Shown here piece after piece: positions 27,163-35,998 of a stretch of DNA of 64,000 nt. The position numbers and the translations under genes are program-made. The notes under the pieces are model-generated. The model did not search any database, had not been told where the DNA came from, and worked only from the letters and a program-made list of their open reading frames with translations. Each line of letters begins with the position of its first letter. Position 1 is the first letter of the stretch. The stretch lies in NCBI RefSeq assembly GCF_049673105.1, contig NZ_JBATXG010000019.1:1-64000 (forward strand). The letters are read 5' to 3'. This DNA is from Castellaniella sp049673105. Its GTDB lineage: Bacteria > Pseudomonadota > Gammaproteobacteria > Burkholderiales > Burkholderiaceae_B.

Positions 27163-27183
27163 AGATACATTTTAAATATATCT
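27163..27183. promoter_or_regulatory. AT-rich 21-bp palindrome, possible NsrR-type operator
   Basis: AGATACATTT, T, AAATATATCT: nine of ten positions pair. Spacing and the AGAT…ATCT ends resemble the 11-1-11 palindromes bound by NO-sensing NsrR. It lies midway between the divergent starts of the HMA-like gene and dinB. An overlapping ATCTTAAGAT palindrome follows (27180-27189). Assignment to NsrR is a guess from the shape of the motif and the nitrogen-oxide context. Confidence 0.35.
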
Positions 27184-27230
27184 TAAGATGTCGGCTAGTA
27201 TAGCAGTGCCTGTCCGCTTTTGGCGTCAGG

Positions 27231-28373
27231 ATGTCAAAAATGTCTGGATCCCCTGCCCGTCGTATCGCTCATCTGGATATGGATGCGTTTTTCGCGTCCG
27301 TGGAATTGTTGCGCTATCCCGACCTGCGCGGGCAGCCGGTCGTGATCGGAGGGCGGGGCGAGGCCCCCCGCGATGGCCGTTATGCGCGCCTGCGCGATTA
27401 CGTCGGGCGCGGGGTCATCACCACGGCAACCTACGAGGCGCGGGCCTTTGGGGTGCATTCGGCGATGGGCATGATGAAGGCGGCACGCCTGGCCCCGGAT
27501 GCGGTGCTGCTGCCGGTGAACTTCCCCGCCTATCGCCATTATTCGCGGCTGTTCAAGGCGGCGGTGGCCGCCATTGCCCCGCAGGTGGAAGACCGCGGGA
27601 TCGATGAAATCTATATCGACCTGACTGACCTGCCCCAGGATTCCACAATCCTGGGGCGCCAGCTGAAGCAGGCCGTGCGCGATGCGACGGGCCTGGTCTG
27701 CTCCATCGGTATTTCACCCAATAAGCTGTTATCCAAGATCGCCTCGGATCTGGACAAGCCCGATGGTCTGACACTGATCGGTCCCGGCGATCTGCAGCGC
27801 CGCATCTGGCCGCTGCCGGTATCAAAGGTCAATGGCATCGGCCCCAAGGCCACCCGCCGCCTGCAGGGCATGGGGATCGAGACGATTGCGCAGCTGGCCG
27901 CCGCCGCGCCCGACCGCCTGCAAGAGGCATTCGGCCTGGGGATGGCGCGCTGGCTGCTGGACGTCGCTCACGGCATCGATGAGCGACCGGTGGTGACGGT
28001 GTCCGAACCGCGCTCGATCAGCCGGGAAACGACGTTCGAGCGCGATCTGCACGTGGTGCGGGATCGGGAGCTGCTGTCGGGGATCTTCCGGGAATTGTGC
28101 GATCACCTGGCCCAGGATCTGGCCCGCAAGCGGGTCTATGGATCCACCATCGGGATCAAGCTGCGTTTTGACGACTTCCGGATCGTGACGCGTGATCTGA
28201 CGCTGGACGAAGCCATCGGGGACGCCGACGCCATTCACCGAGCCGCTGGGCAATGTTTGAAACGGGTCGTCCTGGACCGCCGCCTGCGCCTGCTGGGTGT
28301 GCGGGCCAGCAAGCTGGAGCCGGCTGGCGATTCGCCATCTGGGCACCATCCGGTGCAGCTTTCCCTGTACTGA
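27231..28373 (+). CDS. dinB: DNA polymerase IV (380 aa)
   Basis: Y-family translesion polymerase. Catalytic motifs HLDMDAFFASVE (near the N-terminus) and EDRGIDEIYIDLTDL carry the metal-binding Asp and Glu; the latter has Gly-Ile where most DinB proteins have Ser-Ile. SIGISPNKLLSKIASDLDKPDGL and the thumb/HhH segment (VNGIGPKATRRLQGMGI) follow, then the little finger. There is no clear C-terminal clamp-binding QxxLF tail, although QLSLY at the very end may serve. ATG 27231 or 27240 are both possible. Confidence 0.93.
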   Translation: MSKMSGSPARRIAHLDMDAFFASVELLRYPDLRGQPVVIGGRGEAPRDGRYARLRDYVGRGVITTATYEARAFGVHSAMGMMKAARLAPDAVLLPVNFPAYRHYSRLFKAAVAAIAPQVEDRGIDEIYIDLTDLPQDSTILGRQLKQAVRDATGLVCSIGISPNKLLSKIASDLDKPDGLTLIGPGDLQRRIWPLPVSKVNGIGPKATRRLQGMGIETIAQLAAAAPDRLQEAFGLGMARWLLDVAHGIDERPVVTVSEPRSISRETTFERDLHVVRDRELLSGIFRELCDHLAQDLARKRVYGSTIGIKLRFDDFRIVTRDLTLDEAIGDADAIHRAAGQCLKRVVLDRRLRLLGVRASKLEPAGDSPSGHHPVQLSLY

Positions 28374-28534
28374 TCCGGGCTACGACTTTGGTGCGCACTG
28401 CACCGTCTTGACGCACGCGGCGCCATCAACTCCGCCTGGCAGACAGGCGGCTCTCTCCTGTGGGAACTGCAGTAAGCAGTTGGCATGCTGTTTGCTTTTC
28501 CCTCTGTGTCCACGGATACATACGGGAGAATCTC

Positions 28535-29344
28535 ATGTACGACGACACGATCAATGGCTTTGCGCGCGCAGCCGACGCCAAACTCCACCAACTGCGCGGG
28601 AATCCGCAGGGCTTTTTGGTCGCCAGCATGCTGGCTGGCGCCTATATCGGATTGGGCATCATCCTGATCTTTTCGCTGGGCAGTTTTGTCCCGCCGGCCT
28701 TTCGCCCGCTGGTGATGGGTGCGACGTTTGGAATTGCCCTGATCTTGGTCGTGATCGCCGGCGCCGAACTTTTTACCGGTCACACCATGGTGATGGCGCT
28801 GCGGCGCTACTGTGGGCGGGGAACCTGGGCCGAGGCGGTGGCCGTGCTGTGCGCGAGCTGGGTCGGCAATCTGTGCGGCGCACTGGTGTTGGTTGGTCTG
28901 TTCGTGATGGGGGGCGGAGGCGGTTTGCTGGATGATCCGCAGGGGCTAGTGATGACGGCTGCTGCGCACAAGATGACGGCCGGTGGCGCCAGCCTGTTCG
29001 CCCGCGCCGTTCTGTGCAATTGGCTGGTGTGTCTGGCGGTCTGGATGTCGGCCCGGGTGTCGTCCGACAGCGCTCGCTGCATGGTGATTTTCTGGTGTCT
29101 GCTGGCCTTCATCGGCAGCGGCTACGAGCACAGCGTGGCCAATATGACCCTGCTGCTGCTGGCGCTGGCCGGCCATCATCCCGACGCGGTGAGTCTGGGC
29201 GGCATGGCCTGGAACCTGGGCTGGGTGACGCTGGGCAATATCGTGGGCGGTGCGGTGTTTGTGGCGGGCGCTTATCGGGTCGCCTCGTCGCCTGCCGCCG
29301 GGCGCGCCGCGCGGGACGAGGTCGCTTTCAAGGAGCCGGCATGA
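28535..29344 (+). CDS. nirC: Nitrite transporter NirC, formate/nitrite transporter family (269 aa)
   Basis: Pentameric FNT channel. The family signatures AGAELFTGHTMVM and GNLCGALVLVG are present, with six predicted membrane helices. First gene of the nirC-nirB-nirD-cobA-cysG-like operon; its stop overlaps the nirB start as ATGA. The start is the ATG at 28535 with GGGAGA nine bases upstream; a longer frame to 28460 runs through the leader. It supplies nitrite to cytoplasmic NirBD. Confidence 0.93.
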   Translation: MYDDTINGFARAADAKLHQLRGNPQGFLVASMLAGAYIGLGIILIFSLGSFVPPAFRPLVMGATFGIALILVVIAGAELFTGHTMVMALRRYCGRGTWAEAVAVLCASWVGNLCGALVLVGLFVMGGGGGLLDDPQGLVMTAAAHKMTAGGASLFARAVLCNWLVCLAVWMSARVSSDSARCMVIFWCLLAFIGSGYEHSVANMTLLLLALAGHHPDAVSLGGMAWNLGWVTLGNIVGGAVFVAGAYRVASSPAAGRAARDEVAFKEPA

Positions 29345-31914
29345 ATCCCGCGCGATTGGATGCGGCGGAGCCGGGCCCGGACGACGGGACGCGCCTGGTG
29401 GTCATCGGTAACGGCATGGTCGGTCACCGCCTGCTGGAGGAACTGGTCCGGCATGGGCGGGGCGGCGACGGCATCACGGTACTTGCCGGCGAGCCTCGGC
29501 TGGCCTATGACCGTGTGCAGCTGAGTCAGTGCTTTGTCGGGGCGGAGCCCCAAGATTTGGCCTTGGCCGATGAGGGGTTCTTCGAGACGCACGGCATCAC
29601 GGTGCTGCGTGACAAAAAAGCGGTCTGGATCGACCGCAAGCAGCGCCGCGTCCATGTCACGGACGAGGAATTCTATCCTTATGACCGGCTGGTGCTGGCG
29701 ACGGGGTCCGTGCCGTTCGTGCCCCCGATCGAAGGGGTGGATCGACCGGAATGCCTGCTTTACCGGACGCTTGATGATGTCGCGGCGATCCGGGCGCGCG
29801 CAGCCGGCGCCCGGCGAGGTGTTGTCATCGGCGGCGGATTGCTGGGGCTGGAGGCCGCGCGCGCCTTGCATGGTCTGGGCCTGGATACTCATGTCGTCGA
29901 GTTCTCGCCGTGGCTGATGGCCACGCAGCTGGATGAGTCCGGTGGCCGCTTGCTGCGTGGCAAGATCGAAGCGCTGGGCATCCATGTGCACACGGCGAAG
30001 ACCACGTCGTCCATCGGCGCGGGCCTGCGTTCGCCCTTGCGCCTGAAGTTCTCGGATGGCGGTCTGCTGGAAGCCGACATGGTGGTCTTTTCGGCAGGCA
30101 TCCGACCGTGCGACCGGCTGGCGCACAGCTGCGGCCTGGTGATCGGGCCGCGCGGCGGCGTCGTGATCGATGATCGCTGCCGCAGCTCCGACCCGGCCAT
30201 CTATGCGATTGGCGAAGTCGCCAGTTGGCGGGGTGCCACCTACGGTCTGGTAGCGCCAGGCTATGAGATGGCACGGGTCTGCGCGGCTCACTTGCGGGGT
30301 GACGAGAGCGTGGTCTTCCAGGGCGGGCAGCCCAGCACCAAGTTGAAGCTGCTGGGGGTGGACGTCGGATCGATCGGCGACGCCCAGGGCCGTACGCAGG
30401 GCAGTGTGTGCTGCGTGTTCGAAGATGCGCTGGCGGGCGTCTATAAAAAGCTGGTGATGGATGCGGACGGGAAGCGCCTGTTGGGCGCCGTCCTGGTGGG
30501 GGATACGGCCTCGTTTGGTATGTTGGACCAGTATTGCACCAATGGTCTGGACTTGCCGGCTCGGCCCGCTGCGCTGATTGCGCCAGCGGCGGACGCGGTC
30601 CCCGCGCTGGGGGTGAACGCTTTGCCGGATACCGCGCAGATCTGTTCCTGCAACCAGGTGAGCAAAGGGGCCCTGTGCCGCGCGATTGAAGACGGGTGCG
30701 CCACCCTGGGCGACTTGAAGGCCAGGACCCGAGCGGGTACGACCTGCGGCGGCTGCGTGCCGTTGGTGAAACAGATCCTGGATCTGGAACTGGAACGGCG
30801 GGGGATCGCCGTCGATCATGGCCTGTGCGAGCATTTCCGCTACAGCCGGCAGGAACTCTACCACCTGGTCCGCGTCAACGAGATCCGCGATTTCAAGACG
30901 CTGATCGCCCGTCATGGCGCGGGCAAGGGTTGCGACCTTTGCAAGCCGGTGGCCGCGTCGATCTTTGCGTCGTGCTGGAATGATTTCGTGCTGACCCCCG
31001 AACACGCCCCGCTGCAGGACAGCAATGACGCCTATCTGGGCAATCTGCAAAAGGACGGCACCTATTCTGTGGTGCCGCGTATTCCCGGCGGTGAGATCCT
31101 GCCGGAGAAATTGATCGTTATCGGTGAAGTCGCCCGCAAGTACGGGCTGTACACCAAGATCACCGGCGGCCAGCGGATCGATCTGTTCGGCGCGCGCCTG
31201 GAACAGCTGCCCCTGATCTGGCGGGAACTGATCGATGCCGGCTTCGAATCCGGGCATGCCTATGGCAAGGCCTTGCGCACGGCAAAGTCGTGCGTTGGCA
31301 GCACCTGGTGCCGATTTGGTGTGCGCGATTCGGTGGGCCTGGCCATCCGCCTGGAGCAGCGCTACCGAGGGGTGCGCGCGCCCCATAAGATCAAGATGGC
31401 TGCGTCCGGCTGCACACGCGAGTGCGCCGAGGCGCAGAGCAAGGATGTCGGGGTCATCGCCACGGACAAGGGCTGGAACTTGTATGTGTGCGGCAACGGC
31501 GGCATGCGGCCCCGGCACGCGGAATTGCTGGCCGTGGATCTGGACGACGAGACGCTGATCCGGTACATCGACCGATTTCTGATGTTCTACATCCGCACGG
31601 CGGACAAGCTGCAGCGCACGGCGGCCTGGCGCGAAAGCCTGGAAGGCGGCCTCGACTACCTGAAAGCAGTCGTAGTGAACGACAGTCTGGGTCTGGGCGC
31701 GGAACTGGAGGCCCAGATGCAGCGGCTGGTCGATCGGTATGAATGCGAATGGGCGGCAACCCTTAAGGATGAGCAGGCGCTGCGGCGCTTTCGGTCGCTC
31801 ATCAACGACAGTGCGCCGGACGAGCATATTGTCCATGTGCGGGAACGCGGCCAGATCCGTCCGGCCACGGTGCGGGAACGCCGGGAATTGGCGGTCAAGG
31901 CAGAGATCGAGTGA
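29341..31914 (+). CDS. nirB: NADH-dependent nitrite reductase large subunit NirB (857 aa)
   Basis: Cytoplasmic siroheme enzyme reducing nitrite to ammonium with NADH. FAD and NAD domains come first (LVVIGNGMVGHRLLEEL; GVVIGGGLLGLEAARAL). The BFD-type [2Fe-2S] site is CSC (435, 437) and C469/C472, followed by a second BFD-like stretch. The siroheme/[4Fe-4S] cysteines are C651, C657, C691 and C695 (CVGSTWC, CTREC). Full length. The ATG at 29341 overlaps the nirC stop. Confidence 0.97.
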   Translation: MNPARLDAAEPGPDDGTRLVVIGNGMVGHRLLEELVRHGRGGDGITVLAGEPRLAYDRVQLSQCFVGAEPQDLALADEGFFETHGITVLRDKKAVWIDRKQRRVHVTDEEFYPYDRLVLATGSVPFVPPIEGVDRPECLLYRTLDDVAAIRARAAGARRGVVIGGGLLGLEAARALHGLGLDTHVVEFSPWLMATQLDESGGRLLRGKIEALGIHVHTAKTTSSIGAGLRSPLRLKFSDGGLLEADMVVFSAGIRPCDRLAHSCGLVIGPRGGVVIDDRCRSSDPAIYAIGEVASWRGATYGLVAPGYEMARVCAAHLRGDESVVFQGGQPSTKLKLLGVDVGSIGDAQGRTQGSVCCVFEDALAGVYKKLVMDADGKRLLGAVLVGDTASFGMLDQYCTNGLDLPARPAALIAPAADAVPALGVNALPDTAQICSCNQVSKGALCRAIEDGCATLGDLKARTRAGTTCGGCVPLVKQILDLELERRGIAVDHGLCEHFRYSRQELYHLVRVNEIRDFKTLIARHGAGKGCDLCKPVAASIFASCWNDFVLTPEHAPLQDSNDAYLGNLQKDGTYSVVPRIPGGEILPEKLIVIGEVARKYGLYTKITGGQRIDLFGARLEQLPLIWRELIDAGFESGHAYGKALRTAKSCVGSTWCRFGVRDSVGLAIRLEQRYRGVRAPHKIKMAASGCTRECAEAQSKDVGVIATDKGWNLYVCGNGGMRPRHAELLAVDLDDETLIRYIDRFLMFYIRTADKLQRTAAWRESLEGGLDYLKAVVVNDSLGLGAELEAQMQRLVDRYECEWAATLKDEQALRRFRSLINDSAPDEHIVHVRERGQIRPATVRERRELAVKAEIE

Positions 31915-31921
31915 GGGCAGG

Positions 31922-32326
31922 ATGATGAAAACAGGGCGTTCCCGCCGTCAGGGCGGACTGGTGGAGCCTTCTGGGTGGCAGGTGGTCTGCAGGGGCGATG
32001 AGCTGATCAACGAGGCCGGGGTGGCCGTTCGGGCGCATGGCGAGCAGGTCGCCGTGTTCGTGACCGGGACGGGGCTGTTCGCCATCGATCATGTCGATCC
32101 GTTCTGCGGCGCAGCCGTGCTGGCCCGTGGCATCGTCGGCGAGCTGCGGGGGAGACCGGTCGTGGCCTCGCCTATGTACAAGCAGCATTTTTTCCTGGAT
32201 ACGGGGGAATGCCTGGAAGATGCCGGTGTGCGCGTCCGCTGCTGGCCCGTGCGCTTGGGCGAGGATGGAGTCCTGCGCCTGGGCCGTCCGGCGGATGCCT
32301 TGAAGGATGCTGATCATGCCGCCTGA
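31922..32326 (+). CDS. nirD: Nitrite reductase small subunit NirD (134 aa)
   Basis: Rieske-fold small subunit of NirBD, lacking the Rieske cysteine-histidine ligands as is normal for NirD. VFVTGTGLFAIDHVDPFCGAAVLARGIVGELRGRPVVASPMYKQHFFLDTGECLED is the conserved core. ATG 31922 or 31925; with the latter, GAGGG lies 7 bases upstream. It starts 7 bp after nirB and overlaps cobA by 20 bp. Confidence 0.93.
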   Translation: MMKTGRSRRQGGLVEPSGWQVVCRGDELINEAGVAVRAHGEQVAVFVTGTGLFAIDHVDPFCGAAVLARGIVGELRGRPVVASPMYKQHFFLDTGECLEDAGVRVRCWPVRLGEDGVLRLGRPADALKDADHAA

Positions 32327-33143
32327 TGTCATGATGAACGCCGCGCATTCCGCGCCCTCGGGACGGATGGGTCACGTCTGGCTGGTAGGGGCGGGGCCGG
32401 GAGATCCCGAGCTGATCACGGTGAAAGGGCTGCATGCCTTGCAGGCAGCCGATGTGGTGGTCTACGACCGATTGGCCTGCACGGACTTGCTGGCGCACTG
32501 CCGTCCGGATGCCGTGCGCGTTTCCGTGGGCAAGCAAGCAGGGCTGCACAGCGTTTCCCAGGGTGGCATCCATGCCTTGCTGATCGCTCATGCGCGGGCG
32601 GGCCGTCGCGTCGTCCGCCTGAAGGGCGGCGACCCGTTCATTTTCGGGCGGGGGGGAGAGGAGATGATCGCCTTGCGGCAGCAGGGGGTTCCGGTGTCGA
32701 TCATCCCTGGGGTGACGGCGGCGGCCGGTTGCGCGGCGGCGACGGGCATTCCGCTCACGCACCGTGATCTGGCGGCGGGTGTCAGCCTGGTGACCGCGCA
32801 TCGGCAGGAAAATGCGGTCGATCTGGATTGGGCGGCCTTGGCGGCGGACCGGCAGCGCACACTGGTTTTCTACATGGGTCTGGCCCAGGCGGACCATGTC
32901 GGGATGGAATTGATGCTGCATGGCCTGTCCGGGACGACACCGGTCGCGCTCATCGCGTGTGGAACGACGCCGGCGCAGCGTGCGGTCCGGTGTCTTCTGG
33001 CGGATCTGGGGGGGGTTGCGCTCCAGTGCGGTCTGGTGTCGCCGTGCCTGATCATGGTAGGCCAGGTGGTTGCGCTCGCCGACCCGGATCTCGTTGCATG
33101 GGCCCGGCTCTGCCGGGAGCCTGTGCCGGTCGGTACGATATGA
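32307..33143 (+). CDS. cobA: Uroporphyrinogen-III C-methyltransferase (278 aa)
   Basis: SUMT: two SAM-dependent methylations of uroporphyrinogen III to precorrin-2, the first step of siroheme. Motifs are VGAGPGDPELITVKGL, VVVYDRL, RLKGGDPFIFGRGGEE, IIPGVTAAAG and GIPLTHR. It supplies siroheme to NirB. The start may be 32307 or one of the in-frame ATGs up to 32334. The stop overlaps the next gene as ATGA. Confidence 0.95.
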   Translation: MLIMPPDVMMNAAHSAPSGRMGHVWLVGAGPGDPELITVKGLHALQAADVVVYDRLACTDLLAHCRPDAVRVSVGKQAGLHSVSQGGIHALLIAHARAGRRVVRLKGGDPFIFGRGGEEMIALRQQGVPVSIIPGVTAAAGCAAATGIPLTHRDLAAGVSLVTAHRQENAVDLDWAALAADRQRTLVFYMGLAQADHVGMELMLHGLSGTTPVALIACGTTPAQRAVRCLLADLGGVALQCGLVSPCLIMVGQVVALADPDLVAWARLCREPVPVGTI

Positions 33144-34102
33144 AGCCGCTCTATCCGCTGTTCGCCAATCTGGAGGGGCGCCGGGTCCTGGTGGTGGGGG
33201 GCGGCGCCGTTGCGGAGCGCAAGGTGCGGTCCTTGATGAAATGCGGCGCGCGGGTTCTGGTGGGCGCCCCCCGCCTGACGATCAGGCTGCAGCGCTGGGT
33301 GGATGACGGCAGTCTGGCTTACTTGCCGGGGCCGTTCGATCCTGGCTGGTTGAGCGCCGTCTGGTTGGTCATTGCGGCAACCGGGGACCGCCGGGTCAAT
33401 GCGCGGGTGAAGGCCGCTGCGGATGAGCGCAGCGTGCTGGCCAACGTTGTGGATGATCCGGCGTTGTCCTCGTTCCAGGTGCCAGCCGTGGTCGATCGGT
33501 CGCCAGTGGTGATTGCCATCTCCTCGTCGGGCGCAGCCCCGGTCCTGGCGCGGCGTGTGCGGGAACGGATGGAGGCGCTGTTCGATGCCTCCCTGGGGAC
33601 CCTGGCGGCACTGGCGGGACGATATCGCCAGGCCATTCGCCAAGCCTATCCGGAGCCCGGTGATCGCTGCCAGTTCTATGACTGGCTGTATGACGGCCCT
33701 GTGCTGGCGCAGCTGCGTCAAGGCGACCTGGTGGGTGCGGAGCAGCGCGTGCGCAGCCGTCTGGCGGTAGCGGCAACCGAGGATGCCGCATGGGAACACC
33801 GTGTCACGTGGATCACGGCCTTTCCGGATCAGCCAGGGCGCCTGACGCTTGATGAACTACGGGCGATGAACGAGGCCGATGTGCTGGTGCATGAATGCAG
33901 CCTGCCCGAGGCATTGCTGGACATGGCGCGGCGGGATGTGGATCGCCGCGTCATCACCCGGCTTGCGGGGGCCCTGACCCCCCAGGCCTTGGCGGCATGC
34001 GCGGGCTATCGTCGCGCGGTCATCCTGCTGGCCGATCGAGGGCCGGAGCGGGATCAGAAATCGAATTCCGGTTCGATCGCATCGCCCACCCGCAGCCAGT
34101 GA
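33140..34102 (+). CDS. Precorrin-2 dehydrogenase/sirohydrochlorin ferrochelatase (CysG N-half) with a degenerate methyltransferase remnant (320 aa)
   Basis: Residues 1 to about 215 match the CysG/Met8 half that turns precorrin-2 into siroheme: NAD motif VLVVGGGAVAERKV, VVDDPALSSFQVPAVVDRSPVVIAISSSGAAPVLARRVRE. After that, residues 222-312 align by eye with the beginning of a SUMT domain: LTLDELRAMNEADVLVHE corresponds to LTLRALRxLQQADVVLYD, and ARRDVDRRVI to ARRDAExI. The SAM-binding GAGPGDP is replaced by TAFPDQP, and everything after this first part is missing. It therefore looks like an eroded full-length CysG whose methyltransferase role is now filled by the upstream cobA. It converges with and overlaps the MOSC gene by 49 bp. 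Confidence 0.85.
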   Translation: MKPLYPLFANLEGRRVLVVGGGAVAERKVRSLMKCGARVLVGAPRLTIRLQRWVDDGSLAYLPGPFDPGWLSAVWLVIAATGDRRVNARVKAAADERSVLANVVDDPALSSFQVPAVVDRSPVVIAISSSGAAPVLARRVRERMEALFDASLGTLAALAGRYRQAIRQAYPEPGDRCQFYDWLYDGPVLAQLRQGDLVGAEQRVRSRLAVAATEDAAWEHRVTWITAFPDQPGRLTLDELRAMNEADVLVHECSLPEALLDMARRDVDRRVITRLAGALTPQALAACAGYRRAVILLADRGPERDQKSNSGSIASPTRSQ

Positions 34103-34926
34103 TCGCCGTCCGGCAGGGCGGCAATAGCGTTCATGCCGAACAGCACGCCCTGTTCGAATTGCCGATGCTGTGCCAGGGTGCGGCCAGGTTCGGGGGCGCT
34201 TTCCCCTGTTCCGGGATCAACGTTCGGGATGGGGCAGCGGGCGCAGGCCTTCACGAAGGCGAATCCCAGTCCACCGGTGCGAAACCCCGCCAGGTGATCC
34301 TCGTCGTAGGGCTCCATCCCTTGCAGCACGATGTTGGGCCGAAAGCGGATCATGTCCACCGCGGCGTGACCGCCGCTTGTCAGCTGGCCGTTCAGCTCGT
34401 CCAGAGACTGCTGGTTCGTGACCAGGAATGGAAAGCCGTCGGCGAAGGCAAAGGCGTGGCGGTCCACCGGCAAAAAGGACTGCGGCCAGTCGGGGTGGGT
34501 CTGTATCCATTGCGTCACGTGGCGCATGCTGGCCAGGCGGTGGGCGTGGGGATGAACATGCAGCAGCCGGCAAGGGATGCCCAGAAAGCTGCTGAGCCAG
34601 CGCGCAACGTCGTCGCCCTGGTCCGCGCCGATGGTCGCGGTTCCCCAGATGGCGACGGGGACGGCGGGCAGTTCGCCGCCGATCACCGGCGCGTAGCAGT
34701 CTTGCTGGCCTGGAGCTTTCAGCCACACGCCGTCGGGGCGTGGGTCCGGCTGGATCAGCACCATGCGGGGGCGCTGGCGCTGGGTCAGAAAGATGCCCTG
34801 ATCATCGACGATCACCCAGTGGCGATCGTATTCCAGCCCGGCGCCGCTGATGCGGATGCGCTCGTGGCGGATGCCCGCGCAGGATTTGACGGGATAGCTG
34901 TAGAGACTGTGGATGGTCTGGGACAT
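34054..34926 (-). CDS. MOSC-domain protein, YcbX/mARC-like (290 aa)
   Basis: N-terminal MOSC beta-barrel (IHSLYSYPVKSCAGIRHERIRIS) and C-terminal MOSC domain (residues about 150-290) with RFRPNIVLQGMEPYDEDHLAGFRTG and the conserved cysteine in FVKACARCPIPNVDPGTG, the expected molybdenum ligand. It lacks the C-terminal ferredoxin domain of E. coli YcbX, so it would need an external electron donor. Likely reduces N-hydroxylated compounds. The ATG at 34926 gives the family-like start; the frame is open to 35145. Confidence 0.88.
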   Translation of the reverse strand: MSQTIHSLYSYPVKSCAGIRHERIRISGAGLEYDRHWVIVDDQGIFLTQRQRPRMVLIQPDPRPDGVWLKAPGQQDCYAPVIGGELPAVPVAIWGTATIGADQGDDVARWLSSFLGIPCRLLHVHPHAHRLASMRHVTQWIQTHPDWPQSFLPVDRHAFAFADGFPFLVTNQQSLDELNGQLTSGGHAAVDMIRFRPNIVLQGMEPYDEDHLAGFRTGGLGFAFVKACARCPIPNVDPGTGESAPEPGRTLAQHRQFEQGVLFGMNAIAALPDGDHWLRVGDAIEPEFDF

Positions 34927-35047
34927 GATCACAAGGCGAAGACACCAGAAACAAGACAAATATTCTAGCGGCAGATGGCATGCAAAAATGCCGTAGCATG
35001 GCGTTGTTTGCACGTGCTGCTGCATCCCTTGTCCCGCAGGAACCCTC

Positions 35048-35932
35048 ATGCCCTTGAAAGATATCCTGGCTGCCCTGGTCGTCATCGTGGTCTGGGGGGC
35101 GAATTTCGTCGTCATCAAATTCGGTGTGGACGAGATTCCACCCATGCTGCTGGGCGCCCTGCGGTTTTTGTTCGTGGCGTTTCCAGCGGTCTTTTTCGTG
35201 CCCCGACCGGCGATTGCCTGGCGCTATGTCGTGGGCTACGGGCTCACCATCTGTCTGGGGCAGTTTGTTTTTCTGTTTCTGGCCATTTATCTGGGCATGC
35301 CGGCGGGGCTGGCATCTCTGGTGCTGCAGGCGCAGGCATTTTTTACCGTGACCATCGCCGCGTTGGTGTTGCACGAATCTATCCGCGCGCATCATGTGCT
35401 GGGCATGGGGCTGGCCGTGGTGGGGCTGGTGATGCTGGATGCCGGGGCGGATTCGACCATGGTGCCGCTGGTGGGTTTTCTATTGACGCTGCTGGCGGCT
35501 TTTAGCTGGGCCTGCGGCAATATCGTTCTGAAATGCGCGGGACAGGTGCGCATGCTGTCCATGGTCGTCTGGGGGGCGCTGCTGCCGCCGATACCGTTTC
35601 TGCTGCTCTCGGCAGTGTTCGAGGGTCCTGACCGCATGCTGGACAGCCTGACGCACATCAGCTGGCGCGCCGTGGCGGTCGTGGCCTATTTGTCGGGCGT
35701 GGCGACGCTGGTGGGGTACGTGCTGTGGGGGCGGCTGTTGTCGCGTCATCCGGTGGCCCGCATCGCGCCGCTCAGCCTGCTGATTCCGGTGGTGGGCCTG
35801 TTGTGCGCGGACTGGATCCTGGATGAAAAACTGGGAATGTGGCAGTGGCTGGGCGGCGTTGTGGTATTGATGGGACTGACGCTCAATCTGTTTGGCGCCC
35901 GCTGGGCCGCTTTGCTTCGGAACCGTTCGTAA
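35048..35932 (+). CDS. DMT-superfamily transporter, EamA type (294 aa)
   Basis: Ten predicted membrane helices in two EamA repeats; the first starts DILAALVVIVVWGANFVVIKFG and the second LLTLLAAFSWACGNIVLKCAG. Typical of amino-acid or metabolite exporters such as EamA/RhtA relatives (294 aa is standard). Substrate unknown. CAGGAA precedes the ATG. Confidence 0.88.
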   Translation: MPLKDILAALVVIVVWGANFVVIKFGVDEIPPMLLGALRFLFVAFPAVFFVPRPAIAWRYVVGYGLTICLGQFVFLFLAIYLGMPAGLASLVLQAQAFFTVTIAALVLHESIRAHHVLGMGLAVVGLVMLDAGADSTMVPLVGFLLTLLAAFSWACGNIVLKCAGQVRMLSMVVWGALLPPIPFLLLSAVFEGPDRMLDSLTHISWRAVAVVAYLSGVATLVGYVLWGRLLSRHPVARIAPLSLLIPVVGLLCADWILDEKLGMWQWLGGVVVLMGLTLNLFGARWAALLRNRS

Positions 35933-35998
35933 GCGACCTAAAATGGGCGCTTTGACGCCTGGGGCGTCAGGCCATCGTTTTTACTGGAATTCATACTC

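Noticed and set aside
29272..31836. 854-aa minus-strand ORF opposite nirB
   Set aside because: Antisense shadow of a gene with complete siroheme and FAD motifs.
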